From: Cupriavidus sp.
GTDB taxonomy: Bacteria > Pseudomonadota > Gammaproteobacteria > Burkholderiales > Burkholderiaceae
Assembly: GCA_013362725.1 (NCBI GenBank)
Contig: JABFVP010000020.1
Coordinates: 1-7,836 of the forward strand
Direction: 5' to 3'
DNA: 7,836 nucleotides
Part shown: positions 6,349 to 7,836 of the stretch, one piece after another
Position numbering within the stretch: the stretch's first letter is position 1
How the letters are laid out: each line of letters opens with the position of its first letter
Translations under genes and position numbers: made by a program
Notes under the pieces: model-generated
Databases searched by the model: none
What the model saw: only the letters and a program-made list of their open reading frames with translations
Told to the model about the DNA's origin: nothing

Positions 6349-6382
6349 GGACGGGCGAGACGTAAAGGAAGGGGGAGAAAAT
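6349..6382 (-). promoter_or_regulatory. C-rich, G-poor leader before rho (rut-like)
   Basis: Within the predicted rho leader, 34 bases of the transcript strand hold 16 C, 13 T, 3 G and 2 A, including CTCCCCCTTCC. Such unstructured C-rich RNA is the preferred binding site of Rho, and rho autoregulation by Rho-dependent termination in its own leader is established in E. coli. The composition is seen directly; that this tract serves for feedback is inference. A small GAGC-GTTC-GCTC hairpin lies immediately upstream (6383-6394). Confidence 0.45.
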
Positions 6383-6411
6383 GAGCGAACGCTCGGGGAG
6401 TTGTTGGTGGC

Positions 6412-6420
6412 ATCTTAGCA
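6412..6420 (-). promoter_or_regulatory. Extended -10 promoter candidate for rho
   Basis: The minus strand reads TGCTAAGAT, an extended -10 (TGN plus TAAGAT). The -35 position at 17 bases (CTGGCG) is poor, which extended -10 promoters tolerate. A start near 6405 would give a leader of about 80 bases that contains the C-rich tract. It lies between trxA and rho, so rho would have its own promoter besides any read-through from trxA. Confidence 0.45.
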
Positions 6421-6470
6421 CAATCCGACCGGCGCGCCAGGGTGTGGCGCACGCACGTCGGATCGTGACG

Positions 6471-6496
6471 AAACCGGGACCGCGGGTCGGTCCCGG
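6471..6496 (-). terminator. Hairpin after trxA, weak intrinsic terminator
   Basis: A perfect 8-bp GC-rich stem, CCGGGACC with GGTCCCGG (6489-6496 and 6474-6481 read on the minus strand), has a seven-base loop and begins eight bases after the trxA stop. Only TTT follows. Termination is probably partial, allowing some read-through from trxA into rho. Confidence 0.5.
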
Positions 6497-6504
6497 CGCG
6501 CAGC

Positions 6505-6831
6505 TTACAGGTTGCCGTCGAGGAAGGCAGTCAGTTGCGACTTGGACAGCGCGCCGACCTTCTGGGCCGCGACCGCGCCGTTCTTGAACAGGATCAGCGT
6601 CGGGATGCCGCGGATGCCGAACTTGGCGGGCACCTGCTGGTTTTCATCGACATTGATCTTGGCGACCTGCAGCTTGTCGCCGTAGTCCTTGGCGACTTCG
6701 TCCAGAATCGGCGCGATCATCTTGCAGGGGCCGCACCATTCCGCCCAGAAATCGAGCAGGACGGGCTTGTCGGACTGGAGGACGTCAGCGTCGAAGGAGG
6801 CGTCGCTCACATACTTGATTTGTTCGCTCAT
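6505..6831 (-). CDS. trxA: Thioredoxin 1
   Basis: A 108-residue cytoplasmic thioredoxin of standard length. The redox motif is WCGPC (32-36, C33 and C36). The buried acid is D27 in LLDFWAEW, and the cis-proline is P77 in GIRGIPTL. The C-terminal GALSKSQLTAFLDGNL is the usual last helix. It reduces protein disulfides, for example in ribonucleotide reductase, and is itself reduced by thioredoxin reductase with NADPH. The ATG at 6831 fits the family start; AGAGG nine bases upstream is an acceptable ribosome-binding site. trxA followed by rho on the same strand is a conserved order in beta- and gammaproteobacteria. The leader is long if the best promoter candidate near 6980 is right. Confidence 0.98.
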   Translation of the reverse strand: MSEQIKYVSDASFDADVLQSDKPVLLDFWAEWCGPCKMIAPILDEVAKDYGDKLQVAKINVDENQQVPAKFGIRGIPTLILFKNGAVAAQKVGALSKSQLTAFLDGNL

Positions 6832-6978
6832 GGCGGAAAACCTCTGGTTTCGCTCTGTTTATGTTGAAGGCTGGACGGCCGAGCCGTTACCTTACACGAG
6901 ATTGCGCGGACCCGTCGGACCGCCTCTTTACGCCTGAACCAGACGGTGGAGGCCGCTACCGCGCCCGGTGCTGCCGAT

Positions 6979-7003
6979 ATGTTACCAGTTTGCCGATTTT
7001 CAA
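6979..7003 (-). promoter_or_regulatory. Possible trxA promoter
   Basis: The minus strand has TTGAAA (6998-7003), a five-of-six -35. Downstream there is either TGG-TAACAT (an extended -10 at 6979-6984, but only 13 bases away) or CATATC at 16 bases (6976-6981). Neither pair is ideal. Either would give a trxA leader of about 140 bases. The rest of the 466-base spacer (6832-7297) holds no open reading frame that I can support. Confidence 0.28.
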
Positions 7004-7092
7004 GACCGGCCGCCGGCACATCCGGCAAACCTGCGGCAACGAGGCATAAGGGTCCGCAAACAATGCCGTCATTCTGGTGCAAAGGCTTAATT

Positions 7093-7115
7093 CATTGAAA
7101 TGCTTATTTTCAATG
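7093..7115. promoter_or_regulatory. AT-rich inverted repeat, possible operator
   Basis: CATTGAAA (7093-7100) and TTTCAATG (7108-7115) form a perfect 8-bp inverted repeat around TGCTTAT. It sits in an AT-rich island (about 7081-7114) inside very GC-rich DNA. No T tract follows on either strand, so it is not a terminator. Its symmetry and its place between two divergent genes fit a site for a dimeric regulator. I do not recognise it as Fur, Zur or LexA. Confidence 0.45.
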
Positions 7116-7211
7116 GCGGCGAGAGATTTACCCAATGGGCGCGCGGGCGGGGGTGGGTGTCATGGAATGCACTTGCGTGCGCCGGGGTGCCGGATGGGTG
7201 CGGCGTGCGCG

Positions 7212-7217
7212 TAGAAT
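7212..7217 (+). promoter_or_regulatory. -10 element candidate for the 90-residue gene
   Basis: TAGAAT matches the -10 consensus at five of six positions and lies about 80 bases before the ATG at 7298. No -35 match is seen at 16-18 bases (GCCGGA at 17). It is an isolated AT-rich hexamer in GC-rich DNA, which supports it somewhat. Confidence 0.4.
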
Positions 7218-7297
7218 AGAAGCGGTCCGCACGACGCCCGCCGGGCGACCCGCGGCGCACCATCCATGCACCTGCGCCCCCTGACTAGGTCATCGAC

Positions 7298-7570
7298 ATG
7301 AACACCGATCCCCGCAAGCCTTCGCAGTCCGAGCCCGGCCAGGCGCCGGACGTCGACCACCTGAGCGATGCGCTGGACCATCTCAGCAGCGCCGTGGAAA
7401 CCAACAGCATTGCCAGCGGCGCCGCGCGCGGGCTGGTCTACAGCATCATCGAAACGCTCGGCACGCTGGTGGGCGATCCCGACCTGCCCGAGCATGCGCG
7501 CTCGGGCTACGAAGGCCTGCTCGAAACCGCGCGCGAAATCCGCGCCCGCCTGGAAGGCGGTTCTGACTGA
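7298..7570 (+). CDS. Small acidic protein of unknown function
   Basis: I do not recognise this 90-residue protein. The first 17 residues are polar and proline-rich (NTDPRKPSQSEPGQAP), probably disordered. Residues 19-36 and 40-58 look like amphipathic helices, the second more hydrophobic (GLVYSIIETLGTLVG). A short DPDLPEHAR turn leads to a third helix (68-86). It has 16 acidic and 7 arginine or lysine residues, no cysteine, no tryptophan, no signal peptide and no clear membrane segment. A three-helix bundle that binds a partner protein is plausible but is only a guess. AGGT lies eight bases before the ATG as a weak ribosome-binding site. It is divergent from trxA, and the -10 candidate at 7212 is on the right strand. 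Codon use is GC-rich in third positions like its neighbours, which supports it being a real resident gene. Confidence 0.72.
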   Translation: MNTDPRKPSQSEPGQAPDVDHLSDALDHLSSAVETNSIASGAARGLVYSIIETLGTLVGDPDLPEHARSGYEGLLETAREIRARLEGGSD

Positions 7571-7605
7571 AGCGGCGCGGGCTGTTTCCGTACCGCGCTG
7601 CCTTC

Positions 7606-7630
7606 GCCGCCGGAAGCGCCGGCCGGCGGC
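7606..7630 (+). terminator. GC-rich hairpin after the 90-residue gene
   Basis: GCCGCCGG (7606-7613) pairs perfectly with CCGGCGGC (7623-7630) around a nine-base loop, 35 bases after the stop codon. No T tract follows, so it may be an mRNA-end stabiliser or pause hairpin rather than an intrinsic terminator. The remaining bases to 7720 show nothing else I can support. Confidence 0.3.
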
Positions 7631-7720
7631 GCTGCGCCATTGTTGCCATTCATTGCTTCCCGATTTGTTCCAACCGGCGCCGTTCCCGCATCCTTGCGGC
7701 CAACGCCCCAATGACGGTCC

Positions 7721-7836
7721 ATGACGTCGCTAAGCTTTCGCCCCGGTCCTGATTTTCTCGAGCAGGCGGCCACCGCTGCCTGGTATTTCCTCGACCGCTG
7801 CGGTGCGCCCGAGGCGGACACGCACGTGGTGGTGCC
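7721..7836 (+). CDS. 5' end of an unidentified gene, cut by the window edge
   Basis: The frame from the ATG at 7721 stays open to the window end and gives 38 residues, opening MTSLSFRPGPDFLEQ, then a helix-like AATAAWYFLDRCGAPEAD and a strand-like THVVV. An in-frame TGA at 7712-7714 rules out an upstream start. No Shine-Dalgarno sequence is visible. The pattern of a helix followed by a short beta strand ending in VVV resembles the start of AddB/RecB-type nuclease subunits, and I recall helicase-nuclease genes near trxA in related genomes. That is too little to name it. Confidence 0.6.
   Translation, partial: MTSLSFRPGPDFLEQAATAAWYFLDRCGAPEADTHVVV

Noticed and set aside
4937..6418. A 493-codon open frame on the plus strand opposite rho
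   Set aside because: It mirrors the rho codons, has no family features, and rho on the other strand is certain.
6326..6421. A 32-residue N-terminal extension of Rho from a GTG at 6421
   Set aside because: The family starts at MHLTELKSLHV, no ribosome-binding site precedes the GTG, and the GTG overlaps the predicted -10 element.
6828..7082. An 84-codon minus-strand frame overlapping the trxA start
   Set aside because: It overlaps the trxA start by four bases and has a biased, domain-free composition and no ribosome-binding site.
7049..7085. A sigma-54 type promoter in the trxA upstream region
   Set aside because: A GG and GC pair exists on the minus strand, but the spacing is eight and not ten bases.
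7160..7711. A 183-codon minus-strand frame across the 90-residue gene
   Set aside because: Arginine- and alanine-rich mirror sequence without a domain; the plus-strand frame has better protein character and a promoter-like element.

Overview
The window looks like a chromosomal segment from a high-GC betaproteobacterium of the Burkholderiaceae, probably Cupriavidus or a close Ralstonia relative. This rests on the GC-rich codon use, the trxA-rho gene order, the cysteine-free type-B L31 gene close by, and a betaproteobacterial tRNA-Asp 3' end. The genus is inferred from remembered family resemblance, not from a search.

Six genes are read leftwards on the minus strand. In order of transcription they are trxA (thioredoxin 1), rho (termination factor), an mtfA-like M90 zinc peptidase, rpmE2 (ribosomal protein L31 type B), an ArnT/PMT-like polytopic glycosyltransferase, and a NorM-type MATE exporter. 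They are not one tight operon. A strong intrinsic terminator follows rho. Candidate promoters precede trxA, rho and rpmE2, and a weaker one precedes the glycosyltransferase gene. Spacers of about 75 to 240 bases separate most genes. To the right of trxA, a 466-base divergent spacer with an AT-rich inverted repeat leads to two plus-strand genes: a 90-residue acidic protein of unknown function, and the first 38 codons of a gene that runs off the right edge.

The left edge holds only the last 21 bases of a tRNA-Asp gene, followed by its intrinsic terminator. The 52 bases before it do not fit a tRNA. This is the usual mark of a genomic island integrated into a tRNA gene, so the window probably begins at the inner edge of such an island, with the island lying to the left.

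Most of the window is housekeeping. I do not see an undescribed defence or mobile system inside it. The points most worth a second look are the tRNA-Asp attachment remnant, a C-rich and G-poor leader before rho that resembles a Rho-utilisation site, the rho terminator placed directly against the mtfA start, a potentially structured leader before rpmE2, and the inverted repeat between trxA and the 90-residue gene.
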